A DNA stretch of 64,000 bases from Sphingobium yanoikuyae (GTDB lineage: Bacteria > Pseudomonadota > Alphaproteobacteria > Sphingomonadales > Sphingomonadaceae). The position numbers were made by a program, and so were the translations under genes. Shown here piece by piece: positions 36,681 through 45,491 of the stretch. Positions within the stretch are counted from its first letter, which is position 1. Each line of letters opens with the position of its first letter. The notes beneath the pieces are model-generated. The model had not been told where the DNA came from and searched no databases. It saw only the letters and a list, made by a program, of their open reading frames with translations. The DNA lies in the NCBI RefSeq assembly GCF_013001025.1, contig NZ_CP053021.1:2632001-2696000 (forward strand). The letters are read 5' to 3'.

Positions 36681-38003
36681 ATGAGCCGCCCCGGCCAGCG
36701 CTGGAGCCGCCGCCGCGCCCGCGCGCTGCTGCGCCATAGCGGGCCGACATCCTTGCTGTTTCGCCGTCGCCTCGCCCTGATCGGCGGCGCCGTGCTGGTG
36801 GGCCTCGCCGCGCTCGCCTTCGCCTGGGCCGCGGACGAAGCGACCGAGGCTTTCCATCGCCTCGCCACCGCCAATCGCTGGCTGCCGCTGCTGCTGACCC
36901 CGCTCGGCTTTGCCGCCCTCGCCTGGATCACCCGCAGCGTCGCGCCCTTTGCCGGCGGATCAGGCATTCCGCAGGTGATCGCCGCCACCCAATTGCCGGA
37001 AAAGGTCGGCCGCTGCCTGGTTGACCTGCGCATGGCCCTGCTGAAGGTCGTGCTGACCATATCCGGCCTGCTGGTCGGCGCATCGGTCGGCCGCGAAGGC
37101 CCCACCGTCCAGATTTCCGCCGCCATTCTTGCCCGCGTTCACGCCCTGCTGAACGTGCCCCTGCGCGCGTCCGTCATGGTCGCGGGCGGCGCGGCCGGCG
37201 TTGCCGCCGCCTTCAACACGCCGCTCGCCGGTATTGCCTTCGCGATCGAGGAACTGGCTTCCGCCTATGAGCAGCGCATGACCTTGCTGGTCATCACGGC
37301 GGTCATCATCTCGGGCATGGTCAGCCTCGGCGTCGCTGGCGACTATGTCTATTTCGGCGCGGTCGCCGCCCATCTGCCGCTGCAGTCGGCAGTGCCGATC
37401 GCGCTGCTGGCCGGGTTGCTGGGCGGCATGTCCGGCGGCCTGTTCGCGCGGCTGGCGCTCGATGCCGCCACCGCGCGCAATCGCATGACCGACTGGATGC
37501 GGGCCCATCCAGTGCTGTTCGCCGGCGGCTGCGGCCTGCTGGTGGCGGCGATCGGCGTGGCCACCGGCCTCACTTGGGGCACCAGCTATGCCCCGGCCCG
37601 CACCATGATCGCGGGCGGCGACCAGCCGCTCTGGTTCGCCCCTGCCAAATTCCTCAGCACCCTCGCCACCAGCGTCTCGGGCATTCCCGGCGGCATCTTC
37701 GCCCCCTCGCTCGCCACCGGCGCCGGCTTCGGCAATCTGCTGCGCTGGATTTTCCCCGGCGAACCGGCGAGCGCCGTCGTGCTGCTGGGCATGGTCGCCT
37801 ATTTCACCGGCGTGGTGCGCGCGCCATTGACCGCCGTCATCATCATTTCGGAAACCACCGGCAGCCGCGGCTTCATGTTGCCGCTGCTGGGCGCCGCACT
37901 GGTCGCCGACGCATCGGCGCAGATATTCTGTCGCGAGCGCCTCTATCACGGCCTGTCCCGCAACTTCCTGGAGCGGGCCAAGGCCGCCGAAGCGAACCGC
38001 TGA
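36681..38003 (+). CDS. ClC-family chloride channel/antiporter
   Basis: The 440-residue protein has 10-12 membrane helices and the three ion-path motifs GGSGIPQV, GREGPTVQISA and GIPGGIFAPSLATGA. The gating Glu of GREGP is kept, and an internal Glu (AIEELASAYE) occupies the place of the E. coli proton-path Glu203. This favours a Cl-/H+ antiporter over a pure channel. It lacks C-terminal CBS domains. The 181-base upstream gap holds nothing clear. Confidence 0.9.
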   Translation: MSRPGQRWSRRRARALLRHSGPTSLLFRRRLALIGGAVLVGLAALAFAWAADEATEAFHRLATANRWLPLLLTPLGFAALAWITRSVAPFAGGSGIPQVIAATQLPEKVGRCLVDLRMALLKVVLTISGLLVGASVGREGPTVQISAAILARVHALLNVPLRASVMVAGGAAGVAAAFNTPLAGIAFAIEELASAYEQRMTLLVITAVIISGMVSLGVAGDYVYFGAVAAHLPLQSAVPIALLAGLLGGMSGGLFARLALDAATARNRMTDWMRAHPVLFAGGCGLLVAAIGVATGLTWGTSYAPARTMIAGGDQPLWFAPAKFLSTLATSVSGIPGGIFAPSLATGAGFGNLLRWIFPGEPASAVVLLGMVAYFTGVVRAPLTAVIIISETTGSRGFMLPLLGAALVADASAQIFCRERLYHGLSRNFLERAKAAEANR

Positions 38004-38004
38004 C

Positions 38005-38181
38005 ATGGCGGCGCTCGGCTGCCTACTCCTGATGATATTGCCGATTATCGGCTTTCTCGCCGGCCAGCTGCTCGCCGGCATGGACGGCGCCTGGATCGGC
38101 GCCGCCATCGGCCTCACCGGCGCGATCGGCTTTTCGGCGGTGACCTTCTACGCCCTGCTCCAGGCCGGCCGCCGCCGCTAA
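38005..38181 (+). CDS. Small two-helix membrane protein (58 aa)
   Basis: An ORF starts at the ATG two bases after the ClC stop. The product has two hydrophobic segments (CLLLMILPIIGFLAGQLLAG and IGAAIGLTGAIGFSAVTFYA) and ends RRR. Tight spacing suggests translational coupling with the ClC gene. Glycine-rich helices recall small membrane subunits, but no family was recognised. It ends just before a convergent small gene. Confidence 0.6.
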   Translation: MAALGCLLLMILPIIGFLAGQLLAGMDGAWIGAAIGLTGAIGFSAVTFYALLQAGRRR

Positions 38182-38182
38182 C

Positions 38183-38428
38183 TCAGCCCTCGGCGCGCAG
38201 CTTGTCCGCCAGTTGCTGGATTTCATCGGGATTGAGCAGCCAAGTCCGGGTCTTCTGCCCCTCGCGATGCACCGGCTGGGTCAGCAGCACCCGCGCCTGT
38301 TCCTTGGCGAAGGGCTTGAACAGGCCATAATGGATGACGCAATCGCGCACCGTCGCGATCAGCGGTGCCTTGCCATCCAGGTCGATCATGGTGGCGGGCT
38401 GGTCCCAGGGGATGGTCGAGATAATCAT
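38183..38428 (-). CDS. Hypothetical protein (81 aa)
   Basis: A short soluble protein (MIISTIPWDQPATMIDLDGK at its start, ending DEIQQLADKLRAEG). The ATG at 38428 has GGTGATGGG upstream; a longer start at 38464 is possible. Composition and codon use fit the genome. No domain was recognised. It is convergent with the small membrane protein gene. Confidence 0.6.
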   Translation of the reverse strand: MIISTIPWDQPATMIDLDGKAPLIATVRDCVIHYGLFKPFAKEQARVLLTQPVHREGQKTRTWLLNPDEIQQLADKLRAEG

Positions 38429-38506
38429 GCATATCCCATCACCACCCACCGCGCGCGAAATCAAGGGAAAGCTTTCGCCGCCATGCCCCCGGAATCGCCC
38501 CGCCCC

Positions 38507-39097
38507 TTACAGCGCCCGCATCCAGAATTGCATCGGGTGGCTGACCTTTTCGCTGCCGCCAATTTCCTTCCAGCTCATGTCGCACAGCGCGCCCTTGATC
38601 GGCGCATAGCCGCGCTTGCGCCAGAAGGGGGCAAGGTCGCGGGCGCCGGCCGGGCGGCGCGGATCGTCCTCGCCGCGCACCACGCCACAGAAGATCGCAT
38701 ATTCGGCGCCAGCCTCCCGCGCCGCCGCCTCCCGCGCGTCGAAGAAGAGATGGCCGATGCCGCGACCATGATAGGCCGGCAGCAGCACGGACTCGCCGAA
38801 ATAGAAGCTGCGCGCGACATCGACGCCCGCCGCCGCCAGCGGCGCGACCAGGCTGTCGGGCTGGCCGGCCAGCGGCGAGGCGGTGGCGATGCCGACCGGC
38901 TCCTCGCCGATCCGCGCCCGCACCAAAGTCGCCTTGTCGCTCGCCAGAAATTCGCGCAGATACGCCTCCTCATGCGCGGCATCGCCCTCATAGAGATAGG
39001 GCCACTCACGGAAGATGCGGATGCGCAGCGTCGCCAGCGCCTCAAGTCCCTGCGCATCGCTGGTCACGCGGTCGACGATGATCGACGGCTCGGTCAT
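38507..39097 (-). CDS. GNAT-family N-acetyltransferase
   Basis: The 196-residue protein has the GNAT acetyl-CoA motif (ESVLLPAYHGRGIGHLFFDA) and the start TEPSIIVDRVTSDAQGLEAL. It overlaps the nitrilase-family gene by 4 bases, so the two are co-translated. In Bacillus YhcX, a GNAT domain and a carbon-nitrogen hydrolase are fused in one protein, which supports a joint function here. The substrate is unknown. Confidence 0.85.
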   Translation of the reverse strand: MTEPSIIVDRVTSDAQGLEALATLRIRIFREWPYLYEGDAAHEEAYLREFLASDKATLVRARIGEEPVGIATASPLAGQPDSLVAPLAAAGVDVARSFYFGESVLLPAYHGRGIGHLFFDAREAAAREAGAEYAIFCGVVRGEDDPRRPAGARDLAPFWRKRGYAPIKGALCDMSWKEIGGSEKVSHPMQFWMRAL

Positions 39098-40092
39098 TCT
39101 GCAATCTCCTGATCTTCGATTTGCGGCGCGGCCGGCGCATCGTCGCGCGCGGCATCGCTGGCCATCTGCGCGATCACGTCCGATCCCGCGCCATTCTGGA
39201 TGATGTGGAAGGGCACATGCTGTTCGGGCCAGTGGCGGAAGGGCAGCACCGTGCCGTCGGCGCGCAGCGCGTCGACCATGGCAAGGTCGATGTCCGCCAC
39301 CACCCAGGCCGGGCCGTTCGCCTGCCCCAACGCGATCACGCCATCGTCGGGCATCGCGCCATCGGGCGGACCAAAGGCGCCGGCGGCGCCGAAATTCTCG
39401 TCCATGCAGGGCAGCCAGGGCGCCATGCCGACGCTGGGCGACTGGACGACGAAGCATTGATTTTCCATCGCCCGCGCCTGCGCGCCGATCCGCACCCGCC
39501 AATAGCCCTGCATCGTGTCGGTGGCCGATGGCGTCAGGATCAGCTTGGCGCCGGCCTCCGCCTGCGCCCGCGCGATCATCGGAAATTCGACATCATAGCA
39601 GATCGATATGCCGACCGGCCCGATCGGCGTGTGGATGAGGTTGATGCTGTCGCCGCCGCTGATGCCCCAGCGCTCGCGCTCGAACCGGGTCATCATGATC
39701 TTGTCCTGATGGCCGGTGGTGCCGTCGGGACAGAACAGCCGCGCGCGATTGACGATCCGCCCGTCGCTTTCCCGCACCGGCCGGCTACCCGCCAGGATCA
39801 TGATGTCGAGCCGCGCCGCAAGCTCGGCATGGAGGCGGTCATGGGCTTCGCCAAACTGCATAACCAGGTCGAGCGAGGCGGTCAGGTCCGCCGCTCGCTC
39901 CGGATCGATCCCGGCCAGCTCCATCGCCGCATATTCGGGGAAGATCGCCAGCGTCGCGCCCAGCACGGCGGCCTCCTCCACCCAGCGGGTCAGCTTTTCC
40001 TGCCAGGCGGCAAAGCTCTGCATCTGCTCGATCGGATATTGGGCGGCGGCAACGCGAATGTGGGTCAAGGATACCTCGGGATGGAACGGCAA
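39094..40092 (-). CDS. Carbon-nitrogen hydrolase (nitrilase superfamily)
   Basis: The 332-residue enzyme keeps the Glu-Lys-Cys triad: E53 (IFPEYAAMEL), K131 (GHQDKIMMTRFE) and C165 (GISICYDVEFP). It belongs to the amidase-like nitrilase branches related to YhcX/Nit2, not the N-carbamoylputrescine amidase found at 62460. It likely hydrolyses an amide in a repair or catabolic step with the coupled GNAT. Confidence 0.87.
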   Translation of the reverse strand: MPFHPEVSLTHIRVAAAQYPIEQMQSFAAWQEKLTRWVEEAAVLGATLAIFPEYAAMELAGIDPERAADLTASLDLVMQFGEAHDRLHAELAARLDIMILAGSRPVRESDGRIVNRARLFCPDGTTGHQDKIMMTRFERERWGISGGDSINLIHTPIGPVGISICYDVEFPMIARAQAEAGAKLILTPSATDTMQGYWRVRIGAQARAMENQCFVVQSPSVGMAPWLPCMDENFGAAGAFGPPDGAMPDDGVIALGQANGPAWVVADIDLAMVDALRADGTVLPFRHWPEQHVPFHIIQNGAGSDVIAQMASDAARDDAPAAPQIEDQEIAE

Positions 40093-40108
40093 TGGGGCGG
40101 GTGCAGGC

Positions 40109-40519
40109 TTAGACCCGATCGACCTGCGCGATCCAGTCGGCCAGATTATAATGGTTGGAAATGCGCGTTATCTGGCCCTCGCCGATATCAAAGAAGGCGC
40201 CGACGCGCAGATGATAGGTCTGGCCGACGGCCGGCGGCAGGCCTTCGTCGGTCATCAGATAGCGGCCATCCAGCATGAACTCGGCCGCCGCCCGCGTCCC
40301 TTCCGCGTTCGCGAGCACGATCGGATCGATCACCGTCTCGGCATAGCAAATGTTCATATGGGCCAGGAAATCGGCGAAGGCTGCCTTGCCGATACGGGCC
40401 GCGCCCTGGCTCGGCTCATGCCGCACATCGTCGGCCAGCAGCGCCAGCATCCCCTCGGCATCCTGCCGGTTGAAGGCGTCATAATAGGCATGGACCAGGG
40501 CCAGGGTCGCTTCGGACAC
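40109..40519 (-). CDS. NTF2-like / SnoaL ketosteroid-isomerase-related protein
   Basis: The 136-residue protein fits the NTF2-like cone fold: ALVHAYYDAFNRQDAEGMLA, ALLADDVRHEPSQGA, and FFDIGEGQITRISNHYNLADW. Such proteins are small isomerases/hydrolases or ligand binders. It lies 16 bases upstream of the nitrilase gene on the same strand, suggesting one transcript NTF2-nitrilase-GNAT. Confidence 0.8.
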   Translation of the reverse strand: MSEATLALVHAYYDAFNRQDAEGMLALLADDVRHEPSQGAARIGKAAFADFLAHMNICYAETVIDPIVLANAEGTRAAAEFMLDGRYLMTDEGLPPAVGQTYHLRVGAFFDIGEGQITRISNHYNLADWIAQVDRV

Positions 40520-40552
40520 AGATTTCTCCTCGGACTGGGAAAACGGGCGGGG

Positions 40553-43500
40553 TCAGCCGACCAGCCGCATGGCCGATCGGCGATGGCGGGTGCGATAGCC
40601 GTCCGACTTCGCCTCCATCCGCGCCAGATTATGGACGGTCAGCCCGGCAATGCCGCTGATCGCGTCGACCTGATCGGCGCCCAGCGTGAAGTCGTCGCCC
40701 AGGAAGACGCGGGCCGCCTTGCCATCGCCGATCGGCGCCCGCACGAACACCTCGCACCGCCCGCCCCGGCTGCCGGACAGGATCGCGGCCAGCTTGGCGA
40801 CGGCCTCGACCATCTCGATGTCCAGCACCAGCTCCATGCGCGACACGTTGGCGATCTCGCGGAACGGCTCCATCCGGCGCACGGTGACGCGCGGCGTTTC
40901 CTCGCCCGGCAGGCGATCCAGCTCGACATGCAGCAGCGCGCAATCGCCCTCGCGCGCCAGTTCCTCGATCTGCTTGCAGGCATCCTCGTCGAAACAGCTC
41001 GCCTGGAACTGGCCGCTCTGGTCGGAGAAGGTGGCGTTGGCATAGCGCGCACCCCGCCGCGTCTCGCGCCAGCGAACATCCTCGACCATCGCCGCCATGA
41101 TGCCCATCACCCGTCCTTCGGCATTGGGCATGCCCATTGGCTGGGAACAGATTTCGCCATAGCTTTTCGCGCCGCGCGCATCGGCCAGATGGCGGAAGCG
41201 GTCGACCGGATGGGCCGAGAAATAGAAGCCGAACGCCTCCTTTTCCTGCGCCATCCGGTCCGACACGGTCCAGGCCTGATGCGGCGGGATGCGGACGTCG
41301 GCATGGGCCGTCTCGACATCGCCGAACAGGCCGCCCTGCCCGCTCTCGCGCGCCTGCGCCGCGCTTGCCGCGACGCTCAACAGGGTTTCGGCCGCCGCAT
41401 GCACCCCGGCCCGATCGGCATGGATGGTGTCGAACGCACCGGCCGCGGCCAGGCTTTCGAGCTGGCGCCGGTTGAGCAGGCGCGGCTCGATCCGGTCGGC
41501 CAGATCATCCAGATGCTTGAACGGACCATTGGCTTCGCGCTCGGCAACCAGCTGCTCCATCGCCTTCTCGCCCACGCCCTTGAGGCCGCCCAGCGCATAG
41601 CGCACGGCAAAGCCCAGGCGCGGGTCATCCCCCTCGAACGGCACCGCCTCGACGGTGAAGTCGGCCTCGCTCTGGTTGAGGTCTGGCGGCAGGCAGGTCA
41701 TGCCCATGCGCCGCATGTCGTCGACGAAGACGGTCAGCTTTTCGGTCAGATGGATATCGAAGGCCATCGACCCGGCATAGAATTCCGCCGGATAATGGGC
41801 CTTCAGCCAGGCGGTCTGATAGGCGAGCAGCGCGTAGGCGGCGGCGTGCGACTTGTTGAAGCCATAGCCGGCGAACTTGTCGATCAAGTCGAACAGCTCG
41901 TTCGCCTTGGCCGGCTTGATGTCGCTCTTGGCACAGCCCTCGACGAAGCGCGATCGCTGCGCGTCCATCTCCGCCTTCACCTTCTTGCCCATGGCGCGGC
42001 GCAGAAGGTCGGCGTCGCCAAGCGAGTAGCCGGCCAGGATCTGCGCGGCCTGCATCACCTGCTCCTGATAGACGAAGATGCCATAGGTTTCTTCGAGGAT
42101 CGGCTTCAGCAGGATGTGCGGATATTCAATCTCTTCCTGGCCGTTCTTGCGGCGCCCGAACATCGGGATATTGTCCATCGGGCCGGGACGATAGAGCGAC
42201 ACCAGCGCGATGATGTCGCCGAAATTGGTCGGGCGCACGGCGGCCAGCGTCTTGCGCATGCCTTCGGATTCCAGCTGGAACACGCCGACCGTGTCGCCGC
42301 GCTGGAGCAGTTCATAGACCTTGGCATCGTCCCAGGCGAGCGTGTCGAGATCGACCGTGACGCCGCGCCCCTTGAGCAGTTGCACTGCCTTCTGCAGCAC
42401 AGACAGCGTCTTGAGGCCGAGAAAGTCGAACTTCACCAGGCCCGCACCCTCGACGAACTTCATGTCGAACTGGGTCACCGGCATGTCGGATCGCGGATCG
42501 CGATAGAGCGGAACCAACTGGCTCAGCGGCCGGTCGCCGATCACCACGCCGGCCGCGTGGGTGGAGCTGTGGCGCGGAAAGCCCTCCAGCTTCATCGCAT
42601 AGTCGATCAGGCGCTTGACCTGATTGTCATTGTCATATTCCGCCTTGAACTCGGCAACGCCGTTCAGCGATCGCTCCAGCGTCCAGGGATCGGTCGGATG
42701 GTTGGGCACCAGCTTGGCGAGGCGATCGACCTGGCCATAGCTCATCTGCATCACGCGGCCGGTATCCTTCAGCACGGCGCGGGCCTTGAGCTTACCGAAG
42801 GTGATGATCTGGGCGACATGATCGCTGCCATATTTCTGCTGCACGTAGCGGATCACCTCGCCGCGCCGCGTTTCGCAGAAGTCGATATCGAAGTCGGGCA
42901 TGGAGACGCGTTCCGGGTTCAGGAAGCGCTCGAACAGCAGGCCCAGTTGCAACGGATCGAGATCGGTGATGGTCAGCGCCCAGGCGACCAGCGACCCGGC
43001 GCCCGAACCACGGCCCGGCCCCACCGGAATATCATGATCCTTGGCCCATTTGATGAAGTCGGCCACGATCAGGAAGTAGCCGGGGAACCCCATCTGGATG
43101 ATGATGTCCATTTCGAACTTCAACCGTTCGAAATAGGGTTGGCGCGCCTCGTCCGCGATGATCCCGGCCTTCTCCAGCCGGGCCTCCAGCCCCGCGATCG
43201 ACTGGTCGCGCAGCATGATGCCCTCGCCCTCGATATCGCCGGCCAGACTCGGCAGGATCGGCTTGCGCTTGGGCGCCATCACCGCGCAGCGCTGGGCCAC
43301 GACCAGCGTGTTGGCCAGCGCCTCGGGCAGATCCTCGAACAGCCGCTTCATCTCCGCCGCCGGCTTCATCCAGGCGTCGGGCGAGCTGGTGCGACGGTCG
43401 GGCGTCTCGACATAGGCGCCATCGGCGATGCACAGCATCACGTCATGCGCCGCGTGGAATTCCGGCTCGGCAAAGCAGGTCGGGTTGGTCGCGACCAGCG

Positions 43501-44095
43501 GCAGATTGCGGTCATAGGCCAGGTCGAGCAGTTGCGGCTCCGCCTTGCCCTCGACCGGGTCCAGCCGGCGGCAAATCTCGACATAGAGCCGATCGGGGAA
43601 CAGCGCCTGCAACCGGTCGGCATAGGCCAGCGCAGCGTCGGGCTGATCCTCGGCGAACAGGCGGGCGATCGCCCCCTCCCCGCCGGCGGTCAGCGCGATC
43701 ACGCCATCGGTCCGCCCCTCCAGCATGTCGAGCGTGACATGCGGCACTTCCTCCAGCGGCCGGTCGAGATGCGCCATCGACACCAGCGCGCAGATATTGT
43801 CATAGCCGCCCGCATCCTGCGCATAGAGGGCGATCCAGTCATGCACCGCCGGCGCGTTGGATGGCCGACCCGGCCGCACCACGCCCAGCATGGCGCCGAC
43901 GATCGGCTGCACGCCCTCGCCCTTGCAGCCGTCGGAAAAGGCCATCGAACCATAAAGGCCGTTGCGGTCGGTGATCGCCGCCGCCGGAAAACCCAGGGCC
44001 TTGGCCTGCTTAGCGATCTTCTTGGGGTCGATCGCCCCTTCGAGCATGGTGAAGGACGAAAAGATGCGCAGCGGTACGAAGGCGGAATGAGACAT
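40553..44095 (-). CDS. dnaE: DNA polymerase III alpha subunit
   Basis: The 1180-residue replicative polymerase starts SAFVPLRIFSSFTMLEGAID, the PHP domain (about residues 1-280). The palm catalytic aspartates are in PDFDIDFCETRRG near residue 400. A fingers region (FGKLKARAVLKDTGRVMQMS), tandem HhH, and an OB-fold (about 1000-1080) with a tau-binding tail follow. The length is typical for DnaE1. No second alpha subunit, imuA or imuB lies beside it, so this is the essential replicative form. Confidence 0.97.
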   Translation of the reverse strand: MSHSAFVPLRIFSSFTMLEGAIDPKKIAKQAKALGFPAAAITDRNGLYGSMAFSDGCKGEGVQPIVGAMLGVVRPGRPSNAPAVHDWIALYAQDAGGYDNICALVSMAHLDRPLEEVPHVTLDMLEGRTDGVIALTAGGEGAIARLFAEDQPDAALAYADRLQALFPDRLYVEICRRLDPVEGKAEPQLLDLAYDRNLPLVATNPTCFAEPEFHAAHDVMLCIADGAYVETPDRRTSSPDAWMKPAAEMKRLFEDLPEALANTLVVAQRCAVMAPKRKPILPSLAGDIEGEGIMLRDQSIAGLEARLEKAGIIADEARQPYFERLKFEMDIIIQMGFPGYFLIVADFIKWAKDHDIPVGPGRGSGAGSLVAWALTITDLDPLQLGLLFERFLNPERVSMPDFDIDFCETRRGEVIRYVQQKYGSDHVAQIITFGKLKARAVLKDTGRVMQMSYGQVDRLAKLVPNHPTDPWTLERSLNGVAEFKAEYDNDNQVKRLIDYAMKLEGFPRHSSTHAAGVVIGDRPLSQLVPLYRDPRSDMPVTQFDMKFVEGAGLVKFDFLGLKTLSVLQKAVQLLKGRGVTVDLDTLAWDDAKVYELLQRGDTVGVFQLESEGMRKTLAAVRPTNFGDIIALVSLYRPGPMDNIPMFGRRKNGQEEIEYPHILLKPILEETYGIFVYQEQVMQAAQILAGYSLGDADLLRRAMGKKVKAEMDAQRSRFVEGCAKSDIKPAKANELFDLIDKFAGYGFNKSHAAAYALLAYQTAWLKAHYPAEFYAGSMAFDIHLTEKLTVFVDDMRRMGMTCLPPDLNQSEADFTVEAVPFEGDDPRLGFAVRYALGGLKGVGEKAMEQLVAEREANGPFKHLDDLADRIEPRLLNRRQLESLAAAGAFDTIHADRAGVHAAAETLLSVAASAAQARESGQGGLFGDVETAHADVRIPPHQAWTVSDRMAQEKEAFGFYFSAHPVDRFRHLADARGAKSYGEICSQPMGMPNAEGRVMGIMAAMVEDVRWRETRRGARYANATFSDQSGQFQASCFDEDACKQIEELAREGDCALLHVELDRLPGEETPRVTVRRMEPFREIANVSRMELVLDIEMVEAVAKLAAILSGSRGGRCEVFVRAPIGDGKAARVFLGDDFTLGADQVDAISGIAGLTVHNLARMEAKSDGYRTRHRRSAMRLVG

Positions 44096-44254
44096 CGCGG
44101 CAATCTAACGACGCCCGCGCCCGCGCGCCAGTCCCGCCCGGCGAAAAGCTGTGGACAAGATCACCACTTGTCGCTTGCCAAGGGCTGCGCTTGCTGATCC
44201 TATCGCGCCCAAAGAACGGGCCAGAGGATAGGCCAGAGAACAGGGAGAACGGTC

Positions 44255-45427
44255 ATGTCGGACAGCAACCCGGTTTCCACCCCGCCCGGCATCGCCGACC
44301 GGGCCAAGGCGATCATCCTGCGCCCCAGGGACGAATGGCCGGTGATCGAGGCCGAACCGGCCAGCATCGGCAGTATCTATACCGGCTATGCCATGATCCT
44401 GGCGGCGATCCCGCCGCTCGCGACCCTGATCGGCGGACAGGTCTTTGGCCATGGCCTGTTCGGCATTACCTGGCGCCCGCCGCTGATCGGCGCGATCGGC
44501 ATGGCCATCGCCCATTATGTCCTGTCGCTGATCGGCCTCGCCGTGCTGGCGATCATCATCAACTTCCTCGCCCCCAGCTTCGGCGGCCAGCGTGACAAGC
44601 TGAAGGCGTTCAAGATTTCCGCCTATTCGGCGACCGCTGGCTGGCTGGCCGACATCTTCTCGCTGCTGCCGGGCCTTGGCATGCTCGGCCTGCTCGGACT
44701 TTACAGCCTCTACCTCCTCTATCTCGGCCTGCCGCGCCTGATGAAGGTGCCAGAGCAGAAGGCGCTGCCCTACACCATCGTCACCATGGTCGCGGGCGCG
44801 CTGCTCTTCATCCTCGCCAGCCTGCTCGCCATGCCGTTCAGCGGCCTGCTGGGTGGCCATACCGACCCGGACGATATCAGCGCCGACATCATGGTGCCGG
44901 GCATCGGCAAGATCGACGTCGACAAGATGGACGCCGCCACCAAGCAGATGGAACAGGCCGCCAAGCGGATGGAGGAAGCGACCAAGAACGGCCGCTCCGC
45001 CGCGATCGCGCCCGATGTGCTGCAGGCGCTGCTGCCCGAGAAGATCGGCCGCTTCACCCGCACCGAGATTGAGAGCAGCGGCATGTCCGCTGGTGCCCAT
45101 GCCTCCGCCCGCTATCGTGCCGGCGACGACGAGATCGAGCTGGAGGTGAACGACATCGCGGTGGCCGGCGCCTTTGCCGGGATCGGCGCGGCGCTCAACG
45201 TCCAGTCGAACCGCCAGACCGCCAGCGGCTATGAGCGCACACAGACGATCGACGGCCGCATCGTCACCGAGGAATGGGACAAGGACAGCCGCCACGGCAA
45301 ATATGCGACCACGCTGGCCGACCGCTTCATGGTCGAGGCGGAGGGCACCGTCGCCGATATCGGGGAGCTCAAGGCCGCAGTGAACGCCCTCGATCTCGAC
45401 CGACTGAGCGCGCTCGCCGCAAAATAG
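44255..45427 (+). CDS. YIP1-family membrane protein
   Basis: The 390-residue protein has a Yip1-type membrane domain in its first half (ADRAKAIILRPRDEWPVIEA, then four to five hydrophobic segments to residue 205). A soluble C-terminal half with an amphipathic helix (DAATKQMEQAAKRMEEATKN) and a beta-rich end follows. GGGAG lies upstream of the start. The function is unknown; the C-terminal half may lie in the periplasm. Confidence 0.8.
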   Translation: MSDSNPVSTPPGIADRAKAIILRPRDEWPVIEAEPASIGSIYTGYAMILAAIPPLATLIGGQVFGHGLFGITWRPPLIGAIGMAIAHYVLSLIGLAVLAIIINFLAPSFGGQRDKLKAFKISAYSATAGWLADIFSLLPGLGMLGLLGLYSLYLLYLGLPRLMKVPEQKALPYTIVTMVAGALLFILASLLAMPFSGLLGGHTDPDDISADIMVPGIGKIDVDKMDAATKQMEQAAKRMEEATKNGRSAAIAPDVLQALLPEKIGRFTRTEIESSGMSAGAHASARYRAGDDEIELEVNDIAVAGAFAGIGAALNVQSNRQTASGYERTQTIDGRIVTEEWDKDSRHGKYATTLADRFMVEAEGTVADIGELKAAVNALDLDRLSALAAK

Positions 45428-45491
45428 GCAATGTCATGAGGTCGCCCGCGTAACGAATTGCCAAGCTATCGGGCCTAGGTTAGGCGCCATC

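Noticed and set aside
39716..44197. 1493-codon plus-strand open frame
   Set aside because: It is antisense to dnaE and the nitrilase region; its product is Arg/His/Gln/Gly-rich, as expected for the shadow of a high-GC gene, and dnaE is unambiguous.
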